A DNA stretch of 64,000 nucleotides from positions 24,813 to 88,812 of the forward strand of contig JACPDX010000005.1 in NCBI GenBank assembly GCA_016183805.1. Reading direction: 5' to 3'. Under the pieces are notes generated by a model. The model made no database searches. It had not been told where the DNA came from and saw only the letters and a program-made list of their open reading frames with translations. Origin of the DNA: Bacteroidota bacterium (lineage in GTDB: Bacteria; Bacteroidota; Bacteroidia; Flavobacteriales_E; Vicingaceae). Made by a program: the position numbers and the translations under genes. Position 1 is the first letter of the stretch. Each line of letters begins with the position of its first letter. This document shows, piece after piece, positions 39,664 to 50,180 of this stretch.

Positions 39664-40653
39664 TTATTTGTTTATTTTCAATTGTTTCGCTGCATCTTTA
39701 GCAAAATAAGTAATAATAATATCTGCACCAGCTCTTTTTATAGAAAGTAAGGTTTCCATCATTACTTTGGTTTCGTCAATCCAGCCGTTTTTGCCGGCAG
39801 CTTTTATCATAGCATATTCACCACTCACATTATAAGCGGCTAATGGTAAGTTGAATTTATTTTTTACTTCTCTAATCACATCCAAATAGGCCAAAGCAGG
39901 TTTTACCATTAAAATGGCAGCACCTTCATCTACATCCGCTTGAGCTTCTTTTATGGCTTCCAATCTGTTTGCAGAATCCATTTGATACGTTCTTCTATCT
40001 CCAAAACTTGGGGCAGAATCGGCAGCATCTCTAAACGGACCATAATAAGACGATGAGTATTTTACTGAGTATCCCATTACTGGAATATGTTGAAATCCAT
40101 TTTTGTCCAGTTCATCTCTGATTTCACGCACCACAAAATCCATCATGCCAGAAGGAGCAACCATATCAACTCCGGCTTTTGCCTGAGCCAATACTTGTTT
40201 TCGGGTGTTGATTAAGGTTAAGGTATTGTCAACATCATGACCGCACAACACACCGCAATGCCCATGACTAGTATATTCGCAAAAGCAAACATCAGCAATT
40301 ACTTGAAGAGTTGGGAAATTCTTTTTTATGTAACGAATGGCTACTTGAATAACTCCTTTTTCGTTCCAACTTTCAGAACCTTCAGCATCTTTGTGTAAAG
40401 GAATTCCAAAAAGAATAACCGATTTTATGCCTAAATCAACCACTTCTTGTAATTCAGCATCAATCTGGTCTATAGAATAACGAAAAATGCCCGGCATCGA
40501 AACAATTTCTTTTTTGATGTTTGTTCCTTCTTCAATAAACAAGGGATAAATAAAGTCAGAAACCTTCAAATGAGTTTCTCTTACAGCATCTCTAATTTCG
40601 GCAGTTTTTCGGTTTTCTCGAAGTCCTAATTCCATAGTAATATTTTTTTGCAA
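39664..40653 (-). CDS. hemB: Delta-aminolevulinic acid dehydratase (porphobilinogen synthase)
   Basis: [50 protein letters not shown]. Start may be ATG at 40635. Confidence 0.97.
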   Translation of the reverse strand: MQKNITMELGLRENRKTAEIRDAVRETHLKVSDFIYPLFIEEGTNIKKEIVSMPGIFRYSIDQIDAELQEVVDLGIKSVILFGIPLHKDAEGSESWNEKGVIQVAIRYIKKNFPTLQVIADVCFCEYTSHGHCGVLCGHDVDNTLTLINTRKQVLAQAKAGVDMVAPSGMMDFVVREIRDELDKNGFQHIPVMGYSVKYSSSYYGPFRDAADSAPSFGDRRTYQMDSANRLEAIKEAQADVDEGAAILMVKPALAYLDVIREVKNKFNLPLAAYNVSGEYAMIKAAGKNGWIDETKVMMETLLSIKRAGADIIITYFAKDAAKQLKINK

Positions 40654-40726
40654 ATGTAAGCTTGTTGATTGAAGTTAGAAAGTTAAAAGTGCATAAAGTT
40701 GGAAAGTCGTTCTTACTTTTGAAAAA

Positions 40727-41125
40727 ATGTTAAACCAAAACAATATCATACTTTTTGATGGTGAATGTAATTTTTGTAATTACTGGGTAAATTTTGTGTT
40801 GAAAAGAGATAAACAGAAGGTGTTTAAGTTCGCCTCTTTAAATTCCGAAACAGGAAATAAGCTAAAATTACAACATCAAATACCCGCTACAATAGATTCG
40901 ATTGTTTTGATTAAAAATGACCATGTTTTTATCAAGTCTCAGGCTGCTTTAGAAATAGCAAAAAACTTAAGTGGAGGATGGTTTATGATGGCTGGTTTTA
41001 AAATAATTCCAACATTTGTTAGAGATGCAGTTTATGATGTGGTGGCAAAAAACCGTTACCGTTGGTTTGGAAAATCGGTTTGTGAGTTGCCTCAAGAAAT
41101 AGGTTGTAAAGACAGGTTTTTATAA
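40727..41125 (+). CDS. DUF393 / thiol-disulfide oxidoreductase DCC family protein
   Basis: IILFDGECNFCNYWVNFVLKRDK; NRYRWFGK. Confidence 0.88.
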   Translation: MLNQNNIILFDGECNFCNYWVNFVLKRDKQKVFKFASLNSETGNKLKLQHQIPATIDSIVLIKNDHVFIKSQAALEIAKNLSGGWFMMAGFKIIPTFVRDAVYDVVAKNRYRWFGKSVCELPQEIGCKDRFL

Positions 41126-41160
41126 AAATAGAAACCAATTAATCAAATACATATTTTTTT

Positions 41161-41302
41161 ACCACATAGAAACATAGGTTTTTGTTTGTTTCTAAAGCTC
41201 ATGTTTATAGTTTAACAAAAGTTTTTTCTCCGATATATCGGAGAACTATGTTTGATTTATGTAGTCTTTTTTCTTTAAAATAAACTATGTGTCTATGTGT
41301 TT
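41161..41302. repeat. TIR element copy 1 (~140 bp)
   Basis: Ends ACCACATAGAAACATAGG / CTATGTGTCTATGTGTTT; internal palindrome TTCTCCGATATATCGGAGAA at 41226-41245. Confidence 0.75.
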
Positions 41303-41341
41303 AAAATTTATATTCACCTCAAAATAATTACCTTTGTCAAA

Positions 41342-41893
41342 GTGTACGCCATTATCGATATCGAAACATCAGGAGGAAACCATAAAAATGGTAAAATAAC
41401 TGAAATTGCCATTTACAAACATGATGGGAATAAAGTTGTTGATGAATTTGTTACGTTAATTAATCCGGGAATGAAGATTGATTGGTATGTGAAGAAACTT
41501 ACCGGTATTAACGATGAAATGGTTTCTACAGCTCCAAAATTTCATGAAGTTGCTAAACGAATTGTAAACATTACCCGAGGTTGTATTTTTATTGCTCATA
41601 ATGTCGATTTCGATTATGAATTTGTTCGTGCTGAGTTTCGTTCGCTAGGATTTAACTACAAACGATCGAAGTTATGTACTGTTAAATTGAGCAGAGTATT
41701 ATTGCCTGGAAAAGCTTCGTATAGTTTAGGTAAATTGTGTGATGAGCTTGGAATTACGGTTGAAGACCGACACCGAGCTTCGGGTGATGCTTTGGCTACC
41801 GTTAAATTATTTGAGTTGCTGTTGCAAGCAGATAAAGCTCAAAAACTAATACCACGACCTGTGGTAGATGAAAATCAGACGAAGTTGTTTTAG
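41342..41893 (+). CDS. 3'-5' exonuclease, DNA polymerase III epsilon-like
   Basis: YAIIDIETSGGNHKNGKITEIAIY; FIAHNVDFDYEFVRAEF; HRASGDALATVKLFELL; GTG start at 41342 preferred, since the upstream extension enters a repeat. Confidence 0.88.
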   Translation: MYAIIDIETSGGNHKNGKITEIAIYKHDGNKVVDEFVTLINPGMKIDWYVKKLTGINDEMVSTAPKFHEVAKRIVNITRGCIFIAHNVDFDYEFVRAEFRSLGFNYKRSKLCTVKLSRVLLPGKASYSLGKLCDELGITVEDRHRASGDALATVKLFELLLQADKAQKLIPRPVVDENQTKLF

Positions 41894-41949
41894 TTAGTTG
41901 ACTTCCGATAGCTATCAGGGTCAGTTCATAGTCTTCAGTCTTTCCAACA

Positions 41950-43422
41950 CTATTCCGAAACAATCAATTTTTGCGTTACTTGTTGTTTGTTTTCAAAAGT
42001 GATTTTTACAAAATACAACCCTTTTGGTAAACTAGTTTTTATTTTGGTTTTGGGTTGATTAATGATTTGTGTAAACACTGTTTTACCATCAATACTCACC
42101 AATTCAATAGATTTTACTAACTCACTTTCTAAAACAAAATTTCCAGATTGGCTTGGGTTGGGGTAGATTTTAATGTTTGGATTGTTTTCAAAATTATTAA
42201 TACCTGTAACTAAAGTTGACCACAAAACTCCTTCTTGTATTCCGTTGATGGTTGAGCCGATGATATCCCATGAAGTCATAAACCAACCGGCATCAAGAGA
42301 ATGGGAAAACCCAAACTTGGTGTTATATTGGAGAGCAATTTCCGTATCTGTTATTTGGCCAATTCCACAAGTAGTTGTATCAAGCTGAAAGCCCAAATAA
42401 TCTACTTCTCTATTGATAATATTATTTGTTGAACGAAAAATCGGATAACTATCCCATAAATCCATATAACCACTAAATGAATAGATTGAAGCATCAACAA
42501 AAATAGAGGTTGGTTTGTTTAACCATTCAAAATCTCTTCTCAAATATTTGTTATTAAATATCGAAGTAGAACCATTAGTTTGTTCTCGTTTAATATTGTA
42601 ATAAACAGAATCTGTAGAAAGAAAAGATGTTGTGATAGAGTCTTTGTAGAATTTGGTATAATTAGGATTCATTATATCTCCTTGAAAATCTTCCCTCCAA
42701 ATAACAATATCACCGACATTGAGATGAAAATAATCAGTAAAATCAGGGTAATAAAAACCTTCTTGTGTTGAATTATTTTCTAACCCATTTAGAATTAATG
42801 GTGACTGAAATTCTCCATTAAAAACAACCATTTGTTGATACCCAAAGTTTTTTGAAAGAATAATTTTTTGATTGTCAAATACTGATGTAACTGGTGTGGT
42901 GTTATCAAATGCTTTGATGGAAATTATTTTTAATGAATCGGTAATATTTCCAACAACTGTGTCGAAATACACGCTGTCGCACGTAAACTGAAGTTTGTTA
43001 ATGGTTGCACTTATATAAATTGTTGAATACCAAGATTCTCCAACAGTGCTTTTTGGTAAAAATAACATTGAGTTATTGGCAAAGAAGAAAAAAATAGAAT
43101 CGTTGTTGATGGTTATAGTATCTGGTCTTACACGATTTAGGTAATAGTTAGTTTGTGAAAAAGGTCCTTGATTGGGATTGAAATATACATTACTGTAACA
43201 ATTACCAAAATTTTCATCATTATAACTAAAAAACATGGTTTGAAAATTTCCACGGTCGAATAAAGTATCATAGTGTAATACTACAATATTAGTATCAGAG
43301 CCATTAAATGTAATTTCGTTTGTTTCAAAGAAACTAGTTTGCCCCAAAGGAAAAGGCTGCCAATCTTGTGCAAAACTTAAAAGTGAAGAGCAAAGCAACA
43401 AAGAGAGTAAAAGTTTTTTCAT
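41950..43422 (-). CDS. Secreted protein with T9SS type A sorting domain, paralog 1
   Basis: Signal peptide MKKLLLSLLLCSSLLSFAQ; C-terminal IKIYPNPSQSGNFVLES...GLYFVKITFENKQQVTQKLIVSE. Confidence 0.85.
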   Translation of the reverse strand: MKKLLLSLLLCSSLLSFAQDWQPFPLGQTSFFETNEITFNGSDTNIVVLHYDTLFDRGNFQTMFFSYNDENFGNCYSNVYFNPNQGPFSQTNYYLNRVRPDTITINNDSIFFFFANNSMLFLPKSTVGESWYSTIYISATINKLQFTCDSVYFDTVVGNITDSLKIISIKAFDNTTPVTSVFDNQKIILSKNFGYQQMVVFNGEFQSPLILNGLENNSTQEGFYYPDFTDYFHLNVGDIVIWREDFQGDIMNPNYTKFYKDSITTSFLSTDSVYYNIKREQTNGSTSIFNNKYLRRDFEWLNKPTSIFVDASIYSFSGYMDLWDSYPIFRSTNNIINREVDYLGFQLDTTTCGIGQITDTEIALQYNTKFGFSHSLDAGWFMTSWDIIGSTINGIQEGVLWSTLVTGINNFENNPNIKIYPNPSQSGNFVLESELVKSIELVSIDGKTVFTQIINQPKTKIKTSLPKGLYFVKITFENKQQVTQKLIVSE

Positions 43423-43432
43423 AAAGTTTATT

Positions 43433-44905
43433 TTAATCCGTAACAATCAGTTTTTGTACGGATTGTTTTTTGTTTTCAAAAGTGATTTTTACAAAATACA
43501 ACCCTTTTGGTAAACCAGTTTTTAGTTCGGTTTTGGGTTGATTAATGATTTGTGTAAACACTGTTTTACCATCAATGCATACTAATTCTATAAAATCAAC
43601 ATATTCACTTTCTAAAATAAAATTTCCCGATTGGCTTGGGTTGGGATAGATTTTAACCTTGCTGGTGTTTTCAAAGTTATCAATACCTGTTACTAAAGTT
43701 GACCACAAAACTCCTTCTTGAATTCCATTAATGGTTGAGCCGATAATATTCCATTGAGTTGATTGATCCATATAAGCATTACCATATTGATAAACACCAT
43801 ATTTAGTGTTAAAGTTTTCCCAACTTCCATAGTCCATTATCATTGTTGGTGTACAGTTATTGCCATAAGGGTCTAGATATTTGAATTCATTTATCTTGCT
43901 TTTATGAACGACACCGTTATTAATGTAATAAGGGGACACTTCATCTAAATCAATATTGCCAAAATTTGGCATTAATATTTTTGGAGCTAAGGTCGAGGTG
44001 CCTACCGAAAAAACTACATCATCAATAATTCTATACCGAGTACTTCCAGTATTATAAGTTGTTAAATCATTTTTTGTTCTAAAAATACCATAAGAAATGG
44101 TATCGAAGTTATTATAAACACTAGTTATAGAGTCTTTATAATATTTTATATAACTTGGAGGATTACCAGGATAAGGGGGAGCACTAAATTTTTCTTCCCA
44201 AATTATCACATCACCAATGTTTAAATGATAGTAATCTTCAAAAACGGGTGGGCTAAATCCTTCTTGTTCGGTATTGTTTTTAATTCCCATCAATGGAAAA
44301 TTCTTAAAAGATTTAAAACCATGGTTTTTTGACAGGAAATATTTATCTTGATTAATCACATCAGAAACAGGTATTCCATTGTTTAAAGCTTGTACAGAGA
44401 AAATTTTTATAGAATCTGAAATTGTTCCGAAAAAAGTATCATAAAAAATACTATCACACGTAATTTTTAGCTGATTAAATCCATTTCCATTGTAAGTGAA
44501 AATCCAGGAACTATCCTTTTGAATTAAAGGTTTGAAAACAAAAGTGTTTTGAAATGTTAGATAGTAATCGTAAAAATAAAAGGTGTATTCGCTATTTGAT
44601 ACAGTAATGGAATCAGGTCTTTCATTATCATGGAAATAGTATAAAAAATTAAAATTGCTGCTTATTATTGTACTATAACAATTCCCAATATTTGGAGTTG
44701 TAAAATTGAAATACATGGTTTGCGAACTTCCATAATCTCGTAAACTGTCAACACAAAACTCGTTCATCAAAGTGTCAGTACTATAAAAGCCTTGTATGTT
44801 ATCATGCATAAAATAACTCTTCTGCCCCAAACGAAAAGGATTCCAATCTTGAGCAAAATTTAAAAGTGAAGAGCAAATTAAAAAAGAGAGTAAAAGTTTT
44901 TTCAT
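43433..44905 (-). CDS. Secreted protein with T9SS type A sorting domain, paralog 2
   Basis: MKKLLLSFLICSSLLNFAQDWNPFRLGQ; same C-terminal sorting domain and IIGSTINGIQEGVLWSTLVTGI segment as paralog 1. Confidence 0.85.
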   Translation of the reverse strand: MKKLLLSFLICSSLLNFAQDWNPFRLGQKSYFMHDNIQGFYSTDTLMNEFCVDSLRDYGSSQTMYFNFTTPNIGNCYSTIISSNFNFLYYFHDNERPDSITVSNSEYTFYFYDYYLTFQNTFVFKPLIQKDSSWIFTYNGNGFNQLKITCDSIFYDTFFGTISDSIKIFSVQALNNGIPVSDVINQDKYFLSKNHGFKSFKNFPLMGIKNNTEQEGFSPPVFEDYYHLNIGDVIIWEEKFSAPPYPGNPPSYIKYYKDSITSVYNNFDTISYGIFRTKNDLTTYNTGSTRYRIIDDVVFSVGTSTLAPKILMPNFGNIDLDEVSPYYINNGVVHKSKINEFKYLDPYGNNCTPTMIMDYGSWENFNTKYGVYQYGNAYMDQSTQWNIIGSTINGIQEGVLWSTLVTGIDNFENTSKVKIYPNPSQSGNFILESEYVDFIELVCIDGKTVFTQIINQPKTELKTGLPKGLYFVKITFENKKQSVQKLIVTD

Positions 44906-45015
44906 AACCCAAAGTTTACAATTCAACTATAAAGGTAAACTATAATTTGGGGCAAAAAACCGATGTATCTATTTATTTTTTTAACGGTCGTTTTTTGCAT
45001 TGTTTTGTGCAAAAA

Positions 45016-46284
45016 TCAAAACATTTCCAATTTGTTTTGATTTACAACACCATAAACTTTACCCATTAGTTTTTTGCCAACCAGCGGAGTATTTTTCGAT
45101 TTGGAAACCAAATCGGTAGTTTCAAAAGTGGTTGTTGTGGTTGGGCTAAACAAGGTAAGATTTGCCATTTCGCCCACTTCTAGTTTTGGAACATCTAGTT
45201 TTAAAATATTTCGTGGGTTGGTGGTAATTGTAGAAATTATTTCTGCTAAAGTAACTTTTCCATTTAAAGCCGTGTTCATAGCCGAAAAAGAAGTTTGAAG
45301 GTTTATCATGCCAAATTTTGCGTGATCAAATTCACATTGTTTGTTTTCGATGTCTTGTGGAGTGTGGTCGGAGCAAATGACATCAATCACGCCTTCTTTT
45401 ATTCCTTTTATCAAAGCTTTAATGTCTTCTTTGGTGCGTAACGGAGGTAAAACTTTTAGGTTGCTGTCGAAAGTCTCCAATTCGGTTTCGTCTAAAAGCA
45501 AGTGGTAAGAGTTGGTGTCGGCAGTAACTTTTAGTCCTTTGGCTTTGGCTTCTTTTATCAGTTGAACTGATTTTTTGGTGGTAATGTTGGTTAAATGTAT
45601 GGCAGCGTTGCAATATTCCGCCAAAAACAAATCACGGATAACCATCAATTCTTCGGCTATGGCAGGAATTCCTTTTAATCCCAAACGGGTGCTGGTAATG
45701 CCTTCGTTTATTTGTCCGTTGTTAAACAAACTTTTATCGTTCGGAAAATCCATAACTAAACCATTAAAACTTTGGTTGTATAACAATGCTCTGGTTAATA
45801 ATCCCGGGTTGTTCAGCGATTTTTTATTGTCGGTAAATGCCAGAGCTCCTGCCGAGTGCATGTCGTACATTTCAGCCATTTCGTTTCCTTCGCATTTTAC
45901 CGACAAAGCTCCGGCAGGATAAGCATTTACAATGTTGTTTTTTGTTTTGTTAATGATGTATTCAATTCCAGATTTGGTATCTATAACCGGATATGTTGAT
46001 GGCATAACCAAAACTCCCGTAAAACCACCTTTGGCAGCAGCTTTTAGTCCGCTGTTTAAATCTTCTTTGTATTCAAAACCTGGGTCGCAGAAATTTGCTC
46101 TAAAATCGAACCAACCAATAGAAACGTGTAAATACTTCGCCTTTATTTCTTGAAAATTCTCGGAATTTTTTATAGAAGTTGCTATTTTTTTAATAATTCC
46201 TTTTTCTATCAATATATCAACCGTTTTACCATTAAAAGTAGAGTTTTCGTTGATTATTGTTGCCGATTTAATTAGAGCATTCAT
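45016..46284 (-). CDS. pyrC: Dihydroorotase
   Basis: HVSIGWFDFRANFCDPGFEYKEDLNSGLKAAAKGGFTGVLVMP; VICSDHTPQDIE; NPRNILKLDVPKLEVGEMANLTLF. Confidence 0.9.
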   Translation of the reverse strand: MNALIKSATIINENSTFNGKTVDILIEKGIIKKIATSIKNSENFQEIKAKYLHVSIGWFDFRANFCDPGFEYKEDLNSGLKAAAKGGFTGVLVMPSTYPVIDTKSGIEYIINKTKNNIVNAYPAGALSVKCEGNEMAEMYDMHSAGALAFTDNKKSLNNPGLLTRALLYNQSFNGLVMDFPNDKSLFNNGQINEGITSTRLGLKGIPAIAEELMVIRDLFLAEYCNAAIHLTNITTKKSVQLIKEAKAKGLKVTADTNSYHLLLDETELETFDSNLKVLPPLRTKEDIKALIKGIKEGVIDVICSDHTPQDIENKQCEFDHAKFGMINLQTSFSAMNTALNGKVTLAEIISTITTNPRNILKLDVPKLEVGEMANLTLFSPTTTTTFETTDLVSKSKNTPLVGKKLMGKVYGVVNQNKLEMF

Positions 46285-46304
46285 ATTTCGTCATTTTTTA
46301 TTTT

Positions 46305-46444
46305 ACCACATAGACACATAGGTTTGTTGATGTATTAAAGAAGAAGATAGAAGCCTAGCTTTTCACATAGAATACTATGGTTTAAAAATTTATTTTCTAT
46401 CCCTTTCCTTTTGCATTTGTTATTTTCTATGTTACTATGTGGTT
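46305..46444. repeat. TIR element copy 2 (~140 bp)
   Basis: Ends ACCACATAGACACATAGG / CTATGTTACTATGTGGT. Confidence 0.75.
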
Positions 46445-46454
46445 TAAATCTTTT

Positions 46455-48485
46455 TTATTTAAAAAGTTTAATTAGTGCAATTTCAATAGCCAAAAATAGC
46501 AAGGCTAAAATAATACATAATTTCCAATATTTCTTACCATTTTTTATCTCGTTAAAAGCCGATTTTATAGATGCCGAATTGGTGTCAACAATCGAACTGT
46601 TTAAGGAATAATTAATAGCTTGATCTTTTAATTCGTCTAAACTAAACGTGTTTAAATCCGATTCTAATCGATTGTAATTGTATGATAAACCAAACTTCGA
46701 GGTATTAGATTCCAACAAGTAATTTCCGGCTAACGATATTCCCTCTGTTACAAAAATAGAAGTGTTGTCAGCATCAGTTTTTATTCTAGGAATTAATTCA
46801 AAATCGGTTTGTTTAATTTTTAACGAACCTTCTTTTTCAATCGTGTTTAAAGTCAACACATCATTTTTTCCGATGGTGTAAAACAAAGGATAATTCAATT
46901 GGCTTAACAATGCCATGTTGTATAATGTTGGAACAAAAATAGCGTGTTTAGAAAAATTTCCGGCATCATCGTCTAAACTTCCGTTGATGAGGTAAACGGT
47001 GCCTTTTTTAATCTTGTATTCGGTTAAAAATGGGTCATTATTTTTCAATTTTAGCAATACATTTTTGAAGGAGGTAGCATTTAACGATTGTTTATAGTGT
47101 TTAGTTATTTTTGGTAAATTAATATTGTTTTCAGGTTTACCTTCAAAAACCGTTGAATAAAGTGGGTGAGTGTAATTAACTTCACTAATTTTTAGAGAAG
47201 AAGTATCCAGTTCAGTGAAGGAATTGATTTGTAATAGTACCGCAAAAGTTTGATAGCTTGTAAAATCAATTTCTTTAGATGGGATAATGGTTAATGAACC
47301 ACCATTTTCTACATAACTTTTTAAACTAGCAGCCAAGCCCGAAGAAATGTCTTTTAAGCTGTTCAACACGATTAAATTGCTTTGTTTTATTTTTGAATAA
47401 TCCACTTGGTTTACCGAAGAACTGGTTAACAAAAACAAACTGTCGGAAGAAAAAATGGCTTTAATGTTTGACCCGGCATCATCGCCAACAATTTCCATGA
47501 TGTTGATACTCTCAGAAATTATATATGAAAAGTAAAAAGCATCATCCATAGTAACCGGTGCATCAGTCAATTCAATTTTTCCAGCTTGAATTCCTTTGGT
47601 GTGGTTTTGATAATTGAGTTCTACAATACTGTTGTCGTTGGCTTTTACCGAAAAACTTGCCGGTGAAATTAAATTATCGTTGATGAATAATTTTAGTGGA
47701 ATGTTTTCTAAATCTTGGTCAGCATTGTTTTTTATTCGAACCAACAATTTTTCCTGTTGGAGTAGGAGGTGAGTGGGATTTTCGAACCAACAACTGTCCA
47801 CATATAAATTATTCTTTTTGGTTGAAACAATAGGCAAAAGGAAAGCATGAATAAGCGTATCATTTTTTATTTCAGCAAAATCGTTCGTAGTTTTTTGAAA
47901 ATCGGAAAGTATCACGATAGATTTGTTGGTTTTCTCCGTACTGTTACTATTCAACGCTTCTTGTAATCTTGAATATACCGTTGAAATCATTCGGCTCTCA
48001 GGAGTAATTCCAATGTTTTCAATTTTTGTGATGGCTTCCTCATTGCTCAATAAACGCTGACTTCCTGCACTAAATTTATTATCACAAATAACAAAATGGT
48101 CAGTTTTTTGGTAAGAATTTATTAGTTCCGTTGCTTTAGCTTTTGCTTCATCCAAAAGACTCCCGTTTTCACCGACATTCTCCATGCTAAAAGAATTGTC
48201 GATGTAAATGCCAATAATGTTGTTGATGTTTTGGTTCGAATTTGCCGAAGGAATAAACGGTTGAGCAAAAGCTAATACTAAAAAGGTAATAGCTAAAATC
48301 CGAGAAAATAAAATAAGTAAGTGTTTAAGTTTTGATTTCGATTGACTTTCTTTTTTTACTTCACGCAAAAAACTCACGTTCGAAAAGTAAATTTTTTTAA
48401 ATTTTCTGAAATTAAATAAATGAATAATGATGGGTATCGCTATAGCGAAAAGAGCAAATAAGAATTCTGGATATGCAAATTTCAT
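46455..48485 (-). CDS. BatA/vWA-type membrane protein
   Basis: MKFAYPEFLFALFAIAIPIIIHLFNFRKFKKIYFSNVSFLREVKKESQSKSKLKHLLILFSRILAI BatA N-terminus; IGIYIDNSFSMENVG. Confidence 0.88.
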   Translation of the reverse strand: MKFAYPEFLFALFAIAIPIIIHLFNFRKFKKIYFSNVSFLREVKKESQSKSKLKHLLILFSRILAITFLVLAFAQPFIPSANSNQNINNIIGIYIDNSFSMENVGENGSLLDEAKAKATELINSYQKTDHFVICDNKFSAGSQRLLSNEEAITKIENIGITPESRMISTVYSRLQEALNSNSTEKTNKSIVILSDFQKTTNDFAEIKNDTLIHAFLLPIVSTKKNNLYVDSCWFENPTHLLLQQEKLLVRIKNNADQDLENIPLKLFINDNLISPASFSVKANDNSIVELNYQNHTKGIQAGKIELTDAPVTMDDAFYFSYIISESINIMEIVGDDAGSNIKAIFSSDSLFLLTSSSVNQVDYSKIKQSNLIVLNSLKDISSGLAASLKSYVENGGSLTIIPSKEIDFTSYQTFAVLLQINSFTELDTSSLKISEVNYTHPLYSTVFEGKPENNINLPKITKHYKQSLNATSFKNVLLKLKNNDPFLTEYKIKKGTVYLINGSLDDDAGNFSKHAIFVPTLYNMALLSQLNYPLFYTIGKNDVLTLNTIEKEGSLKIKQTDFELIPRIKTDADNTSIFVTEGISLAGNYLLESNTSKFGLSYNYNRLESDLNTFSLDELKDQAINYSLNSSIVDTNSASIKSAFNEIKNGKKYWKLCIILALLFLAIEIALIKLFK

Positions 48486-48514
48486 TAAAGTACAAATATA
48501 ATCTAATAATTTGT

Positions 48515-48530
48515 CCCGATAGCTATCGGG
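48515..48530. repeat. Palindromic CCCGATAGCTATCGGG repeat
   Basis: Perfect 16-bp palindrome; imperfect copy TTCCGATAGCTATCAGGG at about 41903-41920. Confidence 0.7.
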
Positions 48531-48573
48531 GTTAAAAATATAATCTAACTCAAATTTTCAAGACACTAAATCT

Positions 48574-50085
48574 TTACTCGTTCAAATTAGTATCTAATAT
48601 TTTATAAATATGATACCTTTCAAATTTGTTGTTATTTGGATTCATTTTATGAAGAATTAAATCCAAATAACTGGCTTCAACTGTTTTTAAGTGTTTGATG
48701 TTAGGGTATGTTTTCATAATTCTTGCTTTTCTTTCTTCGAGCATGTCATCTTCAACAAATACAATATAATTGGCTTCAACATAGCTAGTATTCTGTAATA
48801 CAAGTTCTACCTCACTATTTTTTACTATTATAAAATGTTTATCCCATCTTTCGGCATAAAATCTTGGGGGGAGTATATAATCGTCTTTATGAGCACAATC
48901 CCAAATATAGTTGGTCATGTCTTTTTGATCGGCTAAAAAGGTCATGGTTTCAACTTTACTCTTTTTGGTATAAGCTGTAGAAATTACTAACAAAAGAACA
49001 CTGTTTACCACCCAAAAAAATGCCCATATTCCATTATGTAATTTGTTAAACTTAGTCCAAAATTTGGACTTGCTTTTAAACTCCATCCAACCCATGTAAC
49101 CCAAAATAATTACAAAAGGAATCATAGGGGCAATAAATCGCTCTTGTTTGTTTGGAAAATAGCTATGGAACGCAAAAAATAGAAATGACGGAATAAAAAT
49201 AAAAGCATGTTTTTTCCAGTTTTTAAAATATCCAAAAAGTAAAAACAAACCTACCGGACCAAACATTCCAGCCAAGGTTAGTAAATACAGATAGAAAGGT
49301 TGATTATAATAACTGGTTGAATTAATGATATTATAAGAAATGTACTCGCCTAGTTCAGCAAAAGGTTTTCCCCAAATAAAAAGATCTGAAACCTGAGTTA
49401 GAAAAAACGAAGCAAATGAAATTAAGGTGAAAACTACTAACGAAATATACTGTCGTTTTATTAAGAAAGTTAATCCAAACCCAAAAAGGAAAAATATAGT
49501 TTGATAGCGAATACCTACAGCAAGACCGGCAACAAACGCACCAAGTATAACAATTTTTAGAGGTGGTTTGGAGTCGTGTTTTATAAACAACCAAGCAGCA
49601 TACATGAGTGGAGGAACACAAACGTATTCAACCATATTATGCACACTTAGCCATGGTAAAAACCATGTAATTGCTAATAAAAGACCAACATATTTAGCAA
49701 TGGTTATATCGGCTAATTTTTTTGCAATTTTAAATCCAAGAACGACTATCGACATAGAATAAGCACCATGAATGAGTCGTACCAAAAACATTTTAAATTG
49801 AGCATCGGTAATGTGAACCCAGTCTAAAAAACTAAAAAATAAATAATGTAATCCCACATAAAAGAAACTATGACCAGAGGGAATAGAATTTTCATCATTA
49901 TTTAACCAATTGTTTTGGTCGAAATTATGAACCCAACCTTCTGCTGGTTCAATAACCAAAAAGTGATCGTCTTGCATGCCGTATCCTTTTGAAAAAATGG
50001 CAGCAATTAACCGAATTAATGAACCAACTATTATGATAACAACAAAAGGATTGTTATTCCAGTAATCTTTGATTTTTTCTAACAT
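48574..50085 (-). CDS. GT-C type multi-TM glycosyltransferase (Alg9/GPI mannosyltransferase-like)
   Basis: Polytopic; IRLIAAIFSKGYGMQDDHFLVIEPAEGW; FHSYFPNKQERFIAPMIPFVIILGYMGW. Confidence 0.75.
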   Translation of the reverse strand: MLEKIKDYWNNNPFVVIIIVGSLIRLIAAIFSKGYGMQDDHFLVIEPAEGWVHNFDQNNWLNNDENSIPSGHSFFYVGLHYLFFSFLDWVHITDAQFKMFLVRLIHGAYSMSIVVLGFKIAKKLADITIAKYVGLLLAITWFLPWLSVHNMVEYVCVPPLMYAAWLFIKHDSKPPLKIVILGAFVAGLAVGIRYQTIFFLFGFGLTFLIKRQYISLVVFTLISFASFFLTQVSDLFIWGKPFAELGEYISYNIINSTSYYNQPFYLYLLTLAGMFGPVGLFLLFGYFKNWKKHAFIFIPSFLFFAFHSYFPNKQERFIAPMIPFVIILGYMGWMEFKSKSKFWTKFNKLHNGIWAFFWVVNSVLLLVISTAYTKKSKVETMTFLADQKDMTNYIWDCAHKDDYILPPRFYAERWDKHFIIVKNSEVELVLQNTSYVEANYIVFVEDDMLEERKARIMKTYPNIKHLKTVEASYLDLILHKMNPNNNKFERYHIYKILDTNLNE

Positions 50086-50180
50086 ATATATATTTGTTTA
50101 CACAAAAGTAAAGAGAATAAAATGAACTTTAAATTATCAATCACATTTCCTATCTTTAACCCCTATTAAAAGATACAAGA

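Noticed and set aside
45419-46153. ORFs opposite pyrC
   Set aside because: Antisense to a clear dihydroorotase frame; no domain signal
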